Origin: Pseudomonadota bacterium
GTDB lineage: Bacteria > Pseudomonadota > Gammaproteobacteria > SZUA-229
Length of the DNA: 6,499 nt
Reading direction: 5' to 3'
Assembly: GCA_015222915.1 (NCBI GenBank)
Contig: JADFWE010000241.1
Span: 1-6,499 of the forward strand
Shown here piece after piece: positions 1 through 6,214 of the stretch. The notes beneath the pieces are model-generated. The model had not been told where the DNA came from. It made no database searches and was given only the letters and a program-made list of their open reading frames with translations. A program made the position numbers and the translations under genes. The stretch's first letter is position 1; each line of letters starts with the position of its first letter.

Positions 1-14
1 CCGAACTATTTTTA

Positions 15-35
15 TTATCCACAAACTTATCCACA
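15..35 (+). promoter_or_regulatory. Tandem pair of perfect DnaA boxes
   Basis: Two exact TTATCCACA 9-mers lie at 15-23 and 27-35, separated by three bases (start-to-start spacing 12). This is the strong E. coli R1-type sequence. A degenerate inverted copy, TGTGAGTAA, follows at 41-49, making an imperfect palindrome with the second box. Direct repeats at this spacing suit cooperative DnaA loading. Confidence 0.8.
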
Positions 36-152
36 GTTTTTGTGAGTAACTCGCCTTTTTTATAGAATTTTAATAGCTTACGTACATTAAGCTAGAATAT
101 TTATTAAGTTTTAGCATTAAATTAAAATTAAAATCTCTGTAACAGTAAATAC

Positions 153-161
153 TTATACACA
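153..161 (+). promoter_or_regulatory. DnaA box (TTATACACA)
   Basis: An exact match to TTATNCACA with A at the variable position. It stands alone between the left box pair and the AT-rich core, about 80 bases from the core. Confidence 0.65.
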
Positions 162-231
162 AGCTGCAGCTCATATTTTCTTTATCCGGTCAAGCCGATT
201 TTTAACACTGCTATTATAGAGACGAGTAATG

Positions 232-244
232 TAAGCAATTGAAT
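232..244 (-). promoter_or_regulatory. Possible IHF-binding site
   Basis: Read on the minus strand, this 13-mer matches the IHF consensus WATCAANNNNTTR with one mismatch. It lies at the left edge of the AT-rich core, between the left and right DnaA-box groups, where a DNA-bending protein acts in enteric oriC. The consensus is degenerate and the region is AT-rich, so a chance match is quite possible. Confidence 0.25.
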
Positions 245-320
245 ATAATAATAATAATTTCGTAACATTTTTTTAACAAATATTACAAAAAAAAGACTAG
301 TCAAGAATATTTTTTTCTGT
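241..320. other. AT-rich candidate DNA-unwinding element
   Basis: About 84% A+T by hand count (13 G/C in 80 bases), the lowest GC stretch in the window. It includes four consecutive TAA triplets at 246-257, which resemble the DnaA-trio motif described for bacterial origins (5'-[T/A]A[G/A] repeats on one strand), and long A and T runs. DnaA boxes lie on both sides. The unwinding role is inferred from composition and position only. Confidence 0.45.
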
Positions 321-328
321 TAGCGAAA

Positions 329-349
329 CCATCCACAGAGTTATCCACA
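329..349 (+). promoter_or_regulatory. DnaA-box pair (one degenerate, one perfect)
   Basis: CCATCCACA at 329-337 differs from TTATCCACA in its first two bases. It is followed three bases later by a perfect TTATCCACA at 341-349. The 12-base start-to-start spacing and orientation copy the pair at 15-35. It sits immediately to the right of the AT-rich core. Confidence 0.65.
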
Positions 350-372
350 GGAAGAATGCCGCTGACAGGCAG

Positions 373-381
373 TTATCCACA
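373..381 (+). promoter_or_regulatory. Perfect DnaA box upstream of priA
   Basis: Exact TTATCCACA, 32 bases (about three helical turns) after the start of the previous perfect box and on the same strand. It overlaps the -35 position of a weak candidate promoter whose -10 would be TATAAA at 397-402, so DnaA bound here could influence priA transcription. The box is clear; the regulatory effect is speculation. Confidence 0.65.
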
Positions 382-402
382 GCTTAAGAGAGTCACTATA
401 AA
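373..402 (+). promoter_or_regulatory. Weak candidate promoter for priA
   Basis: A TATAAA hexamer at 397-402 (5 of 6 to TATAAT) has a poor -35 partner around 373-379, which is also the DnaA box. It would give a leader of roughly 155 bases before the chosen priA start. The -35 is weak and AT-rich DNA yields many -10-like hexamers, so this is only the best of several poor candidates. Confidence 0.2.
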
Positions 403-564
403 CATTAAACAGAATCCCCGGTGTCTTTTACCGTAAAATCGCTGTTTTATCGTATTACTCATGTCAGTATATGGCTCAGTATCCGGGTAGCATACAGACC
501 AGTATTCCAACCCCGCACAGCATCGACTCACAAGCAAAAAAACGTAACCAGATACCACCCTGAG

Positions 565-2775
565 ATGTCCACTAGCCGAATCGTTAAAATCGCCGTTCCC
601 TGCCCGCTGTATAAAACATTCGACTACCGGCTGAGCAACACTGTTTTTGCCCAGAAACTGATACCCGGCATGCGCATGCGCGTTTCTTTTGGCCGGCAGC
701 AGCTGACCGGTTTTTTCATCGAGGAGACCACCGCCAGTGATATTGCAGACAATAAACTCAAACCGGTCATCTCAGTACTGGATGACAGAAACTTTCTCTC
801 TGACGAAGTTTTAAAGCTGCTGCTCTGGGCCGCACGCTATTATGTGCACCCGTTAGGCGATGTGCTGCAGACCGCTCTGCCGGTCTATCTACGCAACCAT
901 GAGGATGCCACGCCATCGCTGACACCTTACTGGTCTACCTGCTCTCATCCCGATCTGACGCCGGATGAGGTTCTTACCTCGCTTAAACGTGCACCCAAAC
1001 AGCTGCAGATCTATCAACTGCTGCTGCAAGAAAAGGGTGATGCTGACAGCCTGAGTGAAGCCACCGATAACTGGCGCGCCCCGATAAAGGCATTACTGGA
1101 AAAAAAATTCATCCGCCAGCAATTCAAACCCGTGGTTTTACACGGCAACGCTGACAGCGACAAAAGGCCGTCACTAACGGACGAACAGGTTGACGCAGTC
1201 GACGGCATCAGCAAACAGCTGGACACCTACGCCATCCATGTACTTAACGGGGTCACCGGCAGCGGTAAGACTGAAGTTTACCTGGCACTCTGCGAAACCG
1301 CACTGGCACAGGGTAAACAGGTACTGATACTGGTGCCTGAAATCGGGCTTACCCCGCAGCTGACCCAGCGTTTTCTGCAGCGGCTGGATACCAGCATCGT
1401 GGTATTGCATTCAGCGATGAATGATCGCCAGCGCTATGCCGCCTGGCACGCTGCTGCCAACCGGCAGGCGCAGGTGGTCATCGGCACCCGCTCTTCGATC
1501 TTTACCCCGCTACCGGACATCGGCCTGATCATTGTCGATGAGGAACACGATGGCAGCTACAAACAGCAGGATGGCTTTCGTTACAATGCACGCGATCTGG
1601 CCATCGTACGGGCAAAGAATAAAAATATCCCGGTACTGCTAGGCTCTGCCACACCCTCTTTAGAAGTACTGAACAAAATAAATGAACAACGCTACCAGGT
1701 GCATTACCTGAGGCAGCGCGCTAATAAAAAAGCACTGCCGAAGATCAGCCTGGTCAATCTATGCAGCCAGAAGCTGCAAGAGAGCATGGCCGATTCCCTG
1801 CTGCAAAAGATCAGACAGCACCTCGACCGGCAGGGGCAGGTACTGCTATTCATCAACCGTCGAGGTTTCTCTCCGCTGCTGATGTGCCACGACTGCGGCT
1901 GGACCACCAGCTGTCACCGCTGCGATGCACACATGACCTACCATAAACGGCGCGAACAGCTGCACTGCCATCACTGCGGCTCACAACGCCCGGCTCCACA
2001 GCTGTGCGATGAATGCGGCAGCAGCAATATCCTCGCCATCGGCGCCGGTACCGAACGTATCGAAAATTTTTTGCAGGCACAGTTCCCGGAAACGAAGGTC
2101 AGCCGCATCGATCGCGATACCACCCGCAATAAAGGCGCACTGCAGGACAAACTCGATAAGGCTCACAGTGGTGAGAGCGGCATACTGGTCGGCACCCAGA
2201 TGCTGGCCAAAGGTCACGATTTCCCCAACGTAACCCTGGTATGCATCCTCGATACCGATCAGGCTCTGTTCAGCGCCGATTTTCGTGCTGCCGAACATCT
2301 CGCCCAGCTGATCACCCAGGTCTCGGGGCGCGCCGGACGGGCAGAAAAAGCCGGTGAAGTTTTGATCCAGACCCACCATCCCGACCACCCCTTGTTACAG
2401 ACCTTGCTGCACAAAGGGTACCAGGCATTTGCTGATGCCGCTCTCAGCGAACGCCGCGCTGCCGGTCTACCGCCAGCGCGCCATCTGGTGCTCCTGCGCT
2501 GTGAATCGGTCACCGTCGATGCTGCACAGCAGTTTCTGCAGGAGGCGGTGACATTGGCGCGAACCGTTGACCTGCAGGATATCGACCTGTTCGGCCCGCT
2601 GCCCGCCCCCATGGAACGCCGCGCCGGACGTTACCGCTACCAGCTGATGGTGCAGTCTAAACAGCGAAAAAAGCTGCACCCGTTCCTGAGCTGGTGGGTG
2701 CCGCAGCTGCAGCAGCTGAAATCCGCACGCAAGGTTCGCTGGTCGATCGATGTCGATCCCTACGATACGTTTTAG
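565..2775 (+). CDS. priA: Primosomal protein N' (PriA), replication-restart 3'-5' DNA helicase
   Basis: PriA recognises stalled forks and D-loops, unwinds the lagging-strand end with ATP, and starts PriB/DnaT-dependent reloading of DnaB. The 736-aa product is close to the E. coli length of about 732. Visible parts in order are: the N-terminal DNA-binding domain (VPCPLYKTFDYRL, residues 11-23); Walker A GVTGSGKTEVY (229-239); Walker B DEEH (325-328); GSATPSLE (360-367); a zinc-binding insert with four CxxC pairs (C441/444, 450/453, 468/471, 481/484); GTQMLAKGHDFPNVTLV (543-559); and the motif VI region QVSGRAGRA (585-593). The C-terminal domain is complete, ending DVDPYDTF. The reading frame stays open back to a GTG at 421, but those 48 extra residues do not look like PriA. 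The ATG at 565 gives the family N-terminus, though its Shine-Dalgarno (only TGAG) is poor. The gene lies next to the DnaA-box region. Confidence 0.97.
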   Translation: MSTSRIVKIAVPCPLYKTFDYRLSNTVFAQKLIPGMRMRVSFGRQQLTGFFIEETTASDIADNKLKPVISVLDDRNFLSDEVLKLLLWAARYYVHPLGDVLQTALPVYLRNHEDATPSLTPYWSTCSHPDLTPDEVLTSLKRAPKQLQIYQLLLQEKGDADSLSEATDNWRAPIKALLEKKFIRQQFKPVVLHGNADSDKRPSLTDEQVDAVDGISKQLDTYAIHVLNGVTGSGKTEVYLALCETALAQGKQVLILVPEIGLTPQLTQRFLQRLDTSIVVLHSAMNDRQRYAAWHAAANRQAQVVIGTRSSIFTPLPDIGLIIVDEEHDGSYKQQDGFRYNARDLAIVRAKNKNIPVLLGSATPSLEVLNKINEQRYQVHYLRQRANKKALPKISLVNLCSQKLQESMADSLLQKIRQHLDRQGQVLLFINRRGFSPLLMCHDCGWTTSCHRCDAHMTYHKRREQLHCHHCGSQRPAPQLCDECGSSNILAIGAGTERIENFLQAQFPETKVSRIDRDTTRNKGALQDKLDKAHSGESGILVGTQMLAKGHDFPNVTLVCILDTDQALFSADFRAAEHLAQLITQVSGRAGRAEKAGEVLIQTHHPDHPLLQTLLHKGYQAFADAALSERRAAGLPPARHLVLLRCESVTVDAAQQFLQEAVTLARTVDLQDIDLFGPLPAPMERRAGRYRYQLMVQSKQRKKLHPFLSWWVPQLQQLKSARKVRWSIDVDPYDTF

Positions 2776-2777
2776 AG

Positions 2778-2880
2778 AAAGTTGGCAGTAAGTTTTAAAA
2801 AAATTTGATGGTTTCACAGCATTTTTCTAACATTGCTTTTATTTTTTACTGATAACTGCCTACTGCCAACCGCCAACTTT
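2778..2880. repeat. Palindromic heptamer-repeat element (MITE/REP-like)
   Basis: The ends are a perfect inverted repeat, AAAGTTGGC (2778-2786) against GCCAACTTT (2872-2880). A second, longer match pairs GTTGGCAGTA (2781-2790) with TACTGCCAAC (2861-2870). The right arm is built of 7-base units in phase at 2843-2877, degenerating leftward from consensus TGCCAAC. The interior is A/T-rich with no ORF of note. The element begins two bases after the priA stop codon. It resembles the small non-coding palindromic repeats dispersed in many proteobacterial genomes. It may also fold in RNA and act as a transcript end for priA. I see no clear target-site duplication. Confidence 0.55.
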
Positions 2881-2889
2881 GTTTTAACG

Positions 2890-2895
2890 TATAAT
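2890..2895 (+). promoter_or_regulatory. Candidate argS promoter (-10 TATAAT)
   Basis: A perfect TATAAT hexamer lies 53 bases before the argS start codon, just outside the palindromic repeat. No good TTGACA-like -35 lies 16-18 bases upstream; that position falls inside the right arm of the repeat. If real, it lets argS be transcribed apart from priA. Confidence 0.4.
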
Positions 2896-2948
2896 CGCAT
2901 CCCATAAATTCAGCAAACCATAACGAAGACATCTCTGGAAAATCTCTC

Positions 2949-4706
2949 TTGAAAGAAACCATCGAAAAACTCGTCGATCAGGCACTGGAGCAGCTCATCA
3001 GTGACAGCATGATCGAAAGCAAACCTGCGTTACAGATCACCCGCACCAAAGATGCCAGCCATGGCGACTTTACCTGCAACGTGGCGATGATGCTGGCGAA
3101 ACAGGCCGGCAAGCCACCACGTGATATCGCACAGGCGATTATCGATGCCATGCAGAGTGATGGCTCAATCGCCAGGGTCGAGATCGCCGGCCCGGGTTTT
3201 ATCAATTTCTTTCTGGCACAGGAGAGCACGCTGACCATCATCAACGATATCATCGAAGGTGGCGACCGCTTCGGCGAAAGCAATGCGGCCGGAAACGAAA
3301 AGGTTCAGATCGAATTTGTCTCTGCAAACCCGACCGGCCCACTGCATGTCGGCCATGGTCGTGGCGCGGCCTACGGAGCGACGCTGGCGACACTGATGCG
3401 CGCGGTAGGTTTCGATGTCGACTGTGAATATTATGTCAACGACGCCGGCAGACAGATGAACATCCTGGCGACCAGCGTCTGGTTGCGCTACCTGGAACTT
3501 AGTGGCATCGAGTTCACTTTTCCGGTCAATGGCTACAAAGGCGATTATATCTTCGATATCGCCGAGAGCATCCGGTCACATCACGCTGACAGTTTTGTTT
3601 TTCCTGCAGATACAATCTTTCAGGAGATACACGCAGATGAGGGAGAAGATGGCGGCGATAAGGAAAAACATATCGATGACCTGATCACACGCGCCAGACA
3701 ACTGCTGGGCAATGACAATTATCAACAGGTATTCAAGGCAGGCCTGAACAGCATCCTCGATGACATCCGGAATGATCTGGAAGATTTTGGCGTACATTAT
3801 GACAACTGGTATTCAGAACAGTCACTGGCCGACCGTGGCCTGATCGGCAAGGCCGTAGAGCAGCTGCAACGGGCCGGGCACGTCGAAGAGCGCAACGGCG
3901 CACTATGGTTTCTATCGACTAAATTCGGCGATGAAAAAGACAGGGTCATCATCCGTGATAACGGTCAGGCGACCTATTTTGCCTCTGATATCGCCTATCA
4001 CATGGACAAGTTCGACCGCGGCTATCAGCGCCTGATCAACATCTGGGGTGCTGACCATCACGGTTATGTAGCACGGGTAAAAGCCGCCATCGGTGCGCTC
4101 GGTGCCAGCGAGGAGAAACTGGATATCCTGCTGGTTCAGTTTGCAAACCTGTATCGCAGTGGTGAACGCGTGCAGATGTCCACCCGCTCCGGCTCCTTCG
4201 TTACCTTGCGCGAGCTACGCGAAGAAGTCGGTAAAGATGCTGCACGATTTTTTTATGTGATGCGAAAGTGTGAACAGCACATGGATTTTGATCTCGACCT
4301 GGCAAAATCCCAGAGTAATGATAACCCTGTTTATTATATCCAGTACGCGCACGCCAGGATCTGCAGCGTGATCGAACAGTTAACCGAAAAACAGCTCAAG
4401 CATGATCTTGAAAATGGCTCAAACAACCTGAACCTGTTAGTCGAGAAACACGAGACCAGCCTCATCAGCAAGCTCGACGCCTATGCAGACACCGTTCATA
4501 AATCTGCCTTTAACGAAGAGCCACACCTGCTGGTACATTACCTGCGTGAACTGGCTACACTGCTGCACTCTTATTACAATGCACACCAGTTCATCAATGA
4601 GGATGCTGACCTGCACGATGCGCGCTTTAATCTGATCATCGCCACGAGACAGATCCTACGCAATGGTCTGACCCTGTTAGGTGTGAGCGCGCCTGAAAAA
4701 ATGTAA
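2949..4706 (+). CDS. argS: Arginyl-tRNA synthetase
   Basis: Class I aminoacyl-tRNA synthetase that charges tRNA-Arg with arginine in the cytoplasm, using ATP; it needs bound tRNA for amino-acid activation. The product is 585 aa, normal for the family (E. coli 577). The N-terminal tRNA D-loop-binding (Add-1) domain spans about residues 1-110 and includes HGDFTCNVAMMLAK (38-51). The HIGH-type signature is in ANPTGPLHVGHGRGAAYG (126-143, HVGH at 133-136). The KMSK-equivalent loop is MSTRSGSFVTL (410-420), a divergent form usual in ArgRS. The C-terminal anticodon-binding DALR domain includes NPVYYIQYAHARICSV (459-474) and ends LLGVSAPEKM. The start is TTG: it gives the family N-terminus MKETIEKL, and GGAA at 2937-2940 sits eight bases upstream. 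The rare start codon may lower expression. Confidence 0.97.
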   Translation: MKETIEKLVDQALEQLISDSMIESKPALQITRTKDASHGDFTCNVAMMLAKQAGKPPRDIAQAIIDAMQSDGSIARVEIAGPGFINFFLAQESTLTIINDIIEGGDRFGESNAAGNEKVQIEFVSANPTGPLHVGHGRGAAYGATLATLMRAVGFDVDCEYYVNDAGRQMNILATSVWLRYLELSGIEFTFPVNGYKGDYIFDIAESIRSHHADSFVFPADTIFQEIHADEGEDGGDKEKHIDDLITRARQLLGNDNYQQVFKAGLNSILDDIRNDLEDFGVHYDNWYSEQSLADRGLIGKAVEQLQRAGHVEERNGALWFLSTKFGDEKDRVIIRDNGQATYFASDIAYHMDKFDRGYQRLINIWGADHHGYVARVKAAIGALGASEEKLDILLVQFANLYRSGERVQMSTRSGSFVTLRELREEVGKDAARFFYVMRKCEQHMDFDLDLAKSQSNDNPVYYIQYAHARICSVIEQLTEKQLKHDLENGSNNLNLLVEKHETSLISKLDAYADTVHKSAFNEEPHLLVHYLRELATLLHSYYNAHQFINEDADLHDARFNLIIATRQILRNGLTLLGVSAPEKM

Positions 4707-4745
4707 AGCATGCTGCCCGCCTGACTCACTGTTGATGATGATTAC

Positions 4746-4787
4746 AAACATCTCTCCCGCAAAGACGCCAGGCACGCGATGTTTTTT
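4746..4787 (+). terminator. Possible weak terminator after argS
   Basis: A 7-base inverted repeat, AAACATC (4746-4752) and GATGTTT (4778-4784), has a 25-base loop and runs into TTT at 4785-4787. The stem is A/T-rich and the loop long, so termination would be inefficient. The loop includes GCAAAGACGCC, which looks like part of the GCAAAGACGC-type sequences seen scattered in other bacterial intergenic regions, so this may instead be a decayed repeat. Confidence 0.25.
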
Positions 4788-4857
4788 AAAGAGCCACGTA
4801 TGTTTTTCCCCTGGCAACTTCGTTAGAGCGATAACCAACCAATACTGAAAAAAACAG

Positions 4858-5496
4858 ATGCCCAGAGATTACAAGACACGCGCCCAATCTCATTCCCGGC
4901 GCAAACAAAAAAAATCACTGCCGGGTTATGTCTGGCTGTTATCCGGCCTGGCCATCGGCCTGTTCGTGGCCTTTATCGTCTACCTCGATAAACAACCGGA
5001 AAACGAGCAGGACTTTGGCAGCGCGGTGCAGCACGAGCTGGAAAAACTCAAACAGCAGACTGACAACAGCCCCAAAAAAAACGCTGAGTCAAAACAGAAA
5101 AAAACCGCCGCAAAAAAACCTGAGAAAAAAGAGCAGAAATTTAATTTTTATACGTTGCTGCCAGAACTGGAAGTGCTGATACCAGAGAGTGAAACTCGCC
5201 CCCCCGAAGTCAGGGATGAAACAAAAAACAGCCGCACTAACACCAGCAAATCAGCCGAGAAGAATAAACGTTATGTACTGCAGGTCGGTTCATTTCAGAA
5301 TCTCGACGATGCTGAAAAACTGAAAGCAAATCTGGCATTTATCGGCATCACCGCCAGCATACAGAATGTCAGGGTCAACAATCAGGCATGGCACCGTGTC
5401 CGTACCGGGCCTTACCGGAATAAACAGCAGCTATACCAGAACCAGAAACTGCTGAAGAAGAACAACATCACCGCCATATCCATGGAATTGAAATAG
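4858..5496 (+). CDS. SPOR-domain membrane protein, FtsN-like cell-division factor
   Basis: Probable septal-ring protein: SPOR domains bind denuded glycan strands at the division site, and FtsN activates septal peptidoglycan synthesis. The 212-aa product has a short, very basic cytoplasmic tail (residues 1-20), one membrane helix (about 24-43, GYVWLLSGLAIGLFVAFIVY), and a long Lys/Glu-rich, low-complexity periplasmic linker. The linker holds FNFYTLLPELEV (95-106), a motif usual in these proteins. The C-terminal SPOR domain (about 137-211) has YVLQVGSF and RVRTGPY. It is shorter than E. coli FtsN (319 aa) and like the product found after argS in Pseudomonas. The upstream DNA has no clear Shine-Dalgarno, but the ATG gives a sensible N-terminus. 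I leave the symbol empty because several SPOR proteins share this layout and only FtsN deserves the name. Confidence 0.88.
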   Translation: MPRDYKTRAQSHSRRKQKKSLPGYVWLLSGLAIGLFVAFIVYLDKQPENEQDFGSAVQHELEKLKQQTDNSPKKNAESKQKKTAAKKPEKKEQKFNFYTLLPELEVLIPESETRPPEVRDETKNSRTNTSKSAEKNKRYVLQVGSFQNLDDAEKLKANLAFIGITASIQNVRVNNQAWHRVRTGPYRNKQQLYQNQKLLKKNNITAISMELK

Positions 5497-5562
5497 ACTC
5501 TATATCCCGATATCGCTGACCATACCCATACGCATCTATCCCTTTCGATATACACCGTCTTG

Positions 5563-5571
5563 TGCTAGTAT
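5563..5571 (+). promoter_or_regulatory. Candidate extended -10 promoter for the SCP2-like gene
   Basis: TGC followed by TAGTAT forms an extended -10 element (TGn plus 5 of 6 to TATAAT). A poor -35, TTTCGA at 5543-5548 (3 of 6), lies at 17-base spacing, which extended -10 promoters tolerate. Transcription would begin near 5578 and leave a leader of about 150 bases before the start codon. Another AT-rich hexamer, TATAAA at 5620-5625, lacks a -35. Confidence 0.35.
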
Positions 5572-5686
5572 TCCGCCTCTTCCATGACAGTGACTCGCGC
5601 GATACGGCGTCCAGTACACTATAAATAATAAGATCATGTCATCGGAAGAACGTTAGATTATCGTGCTCGACCCCTCTCACACAGAA

Positions 5687-5704
5687 TGACGCGAGCATGC
5701 GTTA
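5687..5704 (+). promoter_or_regulatory. Small hairpin in the leader of the SCP2-like gene
   Basis: TGACGC (5687-5692) can pair with GCGTTA (5699-5704) over a six-base loop, with one G-U pair. It ends 15 bases before the Shine-Dalgarno and could affect translation or mRNA stability. It is short enough to be chance. Confidence 0.2.
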
Positions 5705-5730
5705 CATACAAAAGAATTCGGAGAAATGAA

Positions 5731-6123
5731 ATGGCTTTATTTGATGATGCCTGGATGAAAGGCTTCCAGGAAAAGTGGAATGCAGAAGCAGATCTTGCTG
5801 GCGCATTAGAAAAGATTGAATTTAATTCAGTTATCGGCTACGGCTTCCCTAATGAAGACACATGCCGTGGCTTTATCAACGTTGAAAACGGTCAGGTGAC
5901 TGAATCGGGTGAATACGACGGTCGAACACTCAGCTGGGACATGCGCGCTGAAGAGAAGAACTGGGAAAAATGGCTGAAAAAAGGCATCGGCATGACCGGT
6001 TTAGGCCTGGCTTTCACCACAGGTAAGATGAAATTTAAAACCGGCGACTTTAAAGCCATGATTTCAGACCCGCGTATGGCCGGTCCGTTTATCAAAAGCT
6101 TTGGTGTTATGGGTAGCGTGTAA
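5731..6123 (+). CDS. SCP2 sterol-binding-domain-like small protein
   Basis: A 130-aa soluble protein with no signal peptide or membrane helix. The C-terminal half fits the SCP2 (sterol carrier protein 2) fold: a strand region FINVENGQV (48-56), then TLSWDMRA (66-73), WEKWLKKG (78-85), and LAFTTGKMKFKTGDFKAM (93-110), which parallels the conserved SCP2 stretch 'AFMTGKLKIKGDMGLAMKL'. SCP2-fold proteins carry a hydrophobic tunnel that binds fatty acyl chains or other lipids; the bacterial ligand is usually unknown, so no reaction is claimed. The start is fixed by GGAG at 5720-5723, seven bases before the ATG; an upstream in-frame ATG at 5686 has no such site. With its own possible promoter, a 234-base upstream gap and a strong terminator behind it, it looks like a single-gene transcription unit, probably well translated. 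Confidence 0.75.
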   Translation: MALFDDAWMKGFQEKWNAEADLAGALEKIEFNSVIGYGFPNEDTCRGFINVENGQVTESGEYDGRTLSWDMRAEEKNWEKWLKKGIGMTGLGLAFTTGKMKFKTGDFKAMISDPRMAGPFIKSFGVMGSV

Positions 6124-6145
6124 AATACCTCGCTATACAGACCAG

Positions 6146-6178
6146 ATAAAAAAGCCACCGCCATGGTGGCTTTTTTAT
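6146..6178. terminator. Strong, probably bidirectional intrinsic terminator
   Basis: GCCACC (6154-6159) and GGTGGC (6165-6170) form a perfect 6-base G/C-rich stem with a five-base loop, followed by six T at 6171-6176. The stem extends through an A-run at 6148-6153, so the whole inverted repeat is 14 bp. The A-run gives a U-run on the opposite strand too. It lies 22 bases after the SCP2-like stop codon. Confidence 0.92.
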
Positions 6179-6214
6179 GGACGCTCGAACTGAGCTATTA
6201 AACAGAATAATCTC

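Larger units (their letters stand above)
1..420. other. oriC: Candidate replication origin (oriC-like) DnaA-box region
   Basis: This gene-free stretch is about 30% GC (127 of 420 bases by hand count), far below the genes beside it. It holds exact matches to the DnaA-box consensus TTATNCACA at 15-23, 27-35, 153-161, 341-349 and 373-381, all reading on the + strand. Weaker copies lie at 41-49 (inverted) and 329-337. The boxes flank a very AT-rich core at about 241-320, as expected where DnaA melts DNA. A chance cluster of five such 9-mers in 420 bases is very unlikely, even in AT-rich DNA. There is no GATC site in these 420 bases, so Dam/SeqA control of the enteric type is not expected. The alternative is a non-origin DnaA-binding region, such as a titration locus or a DnaA-regulated promoter of priA. 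The origin assignment is inference; the boxes are seen directly. Confidence 0.65.

Noticed and set aside
182..190. TTATCCGGT as a further DnaA box
   Set aside because: Three mismatches in the essential CACA half; not counted.
373..558. 61-aa minus-strand ORF across the priA upstream region
   Set aside because: It overlaps a DnaA box, shows no recognisable domain and has no evident ribosome-binding site; it looks like a chance ORF.
1981..2388. 135-aa minus-strand ORF inside priA
   Set aside because: Lies entirely opposite the conserved helicase domain of PriA; it is a shadow of that coding frame.
4928..5179. 83-aa +1-frame ORF within the SPOR gene
   Set aside because: Overlaps the membrane helix and linker of the SPOR protein and has no independent features.
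5686..5730. Upstream in-frame ATG adding 15 residues to the SCP2-like protein
   Set aside because: No Shine-Dalgarno precedes it, while a GGAG lies seven bases before the ATG at 5731; the extra residues are Arg-rich and unlike the family.
5892..6164. 90-aa minus-strand ORF opposite the SCP2-like gene
   Set aside because: It starts within the terminator hairpin and runs antisense to a gene with a good ribosome-binding site; no domain is visible.
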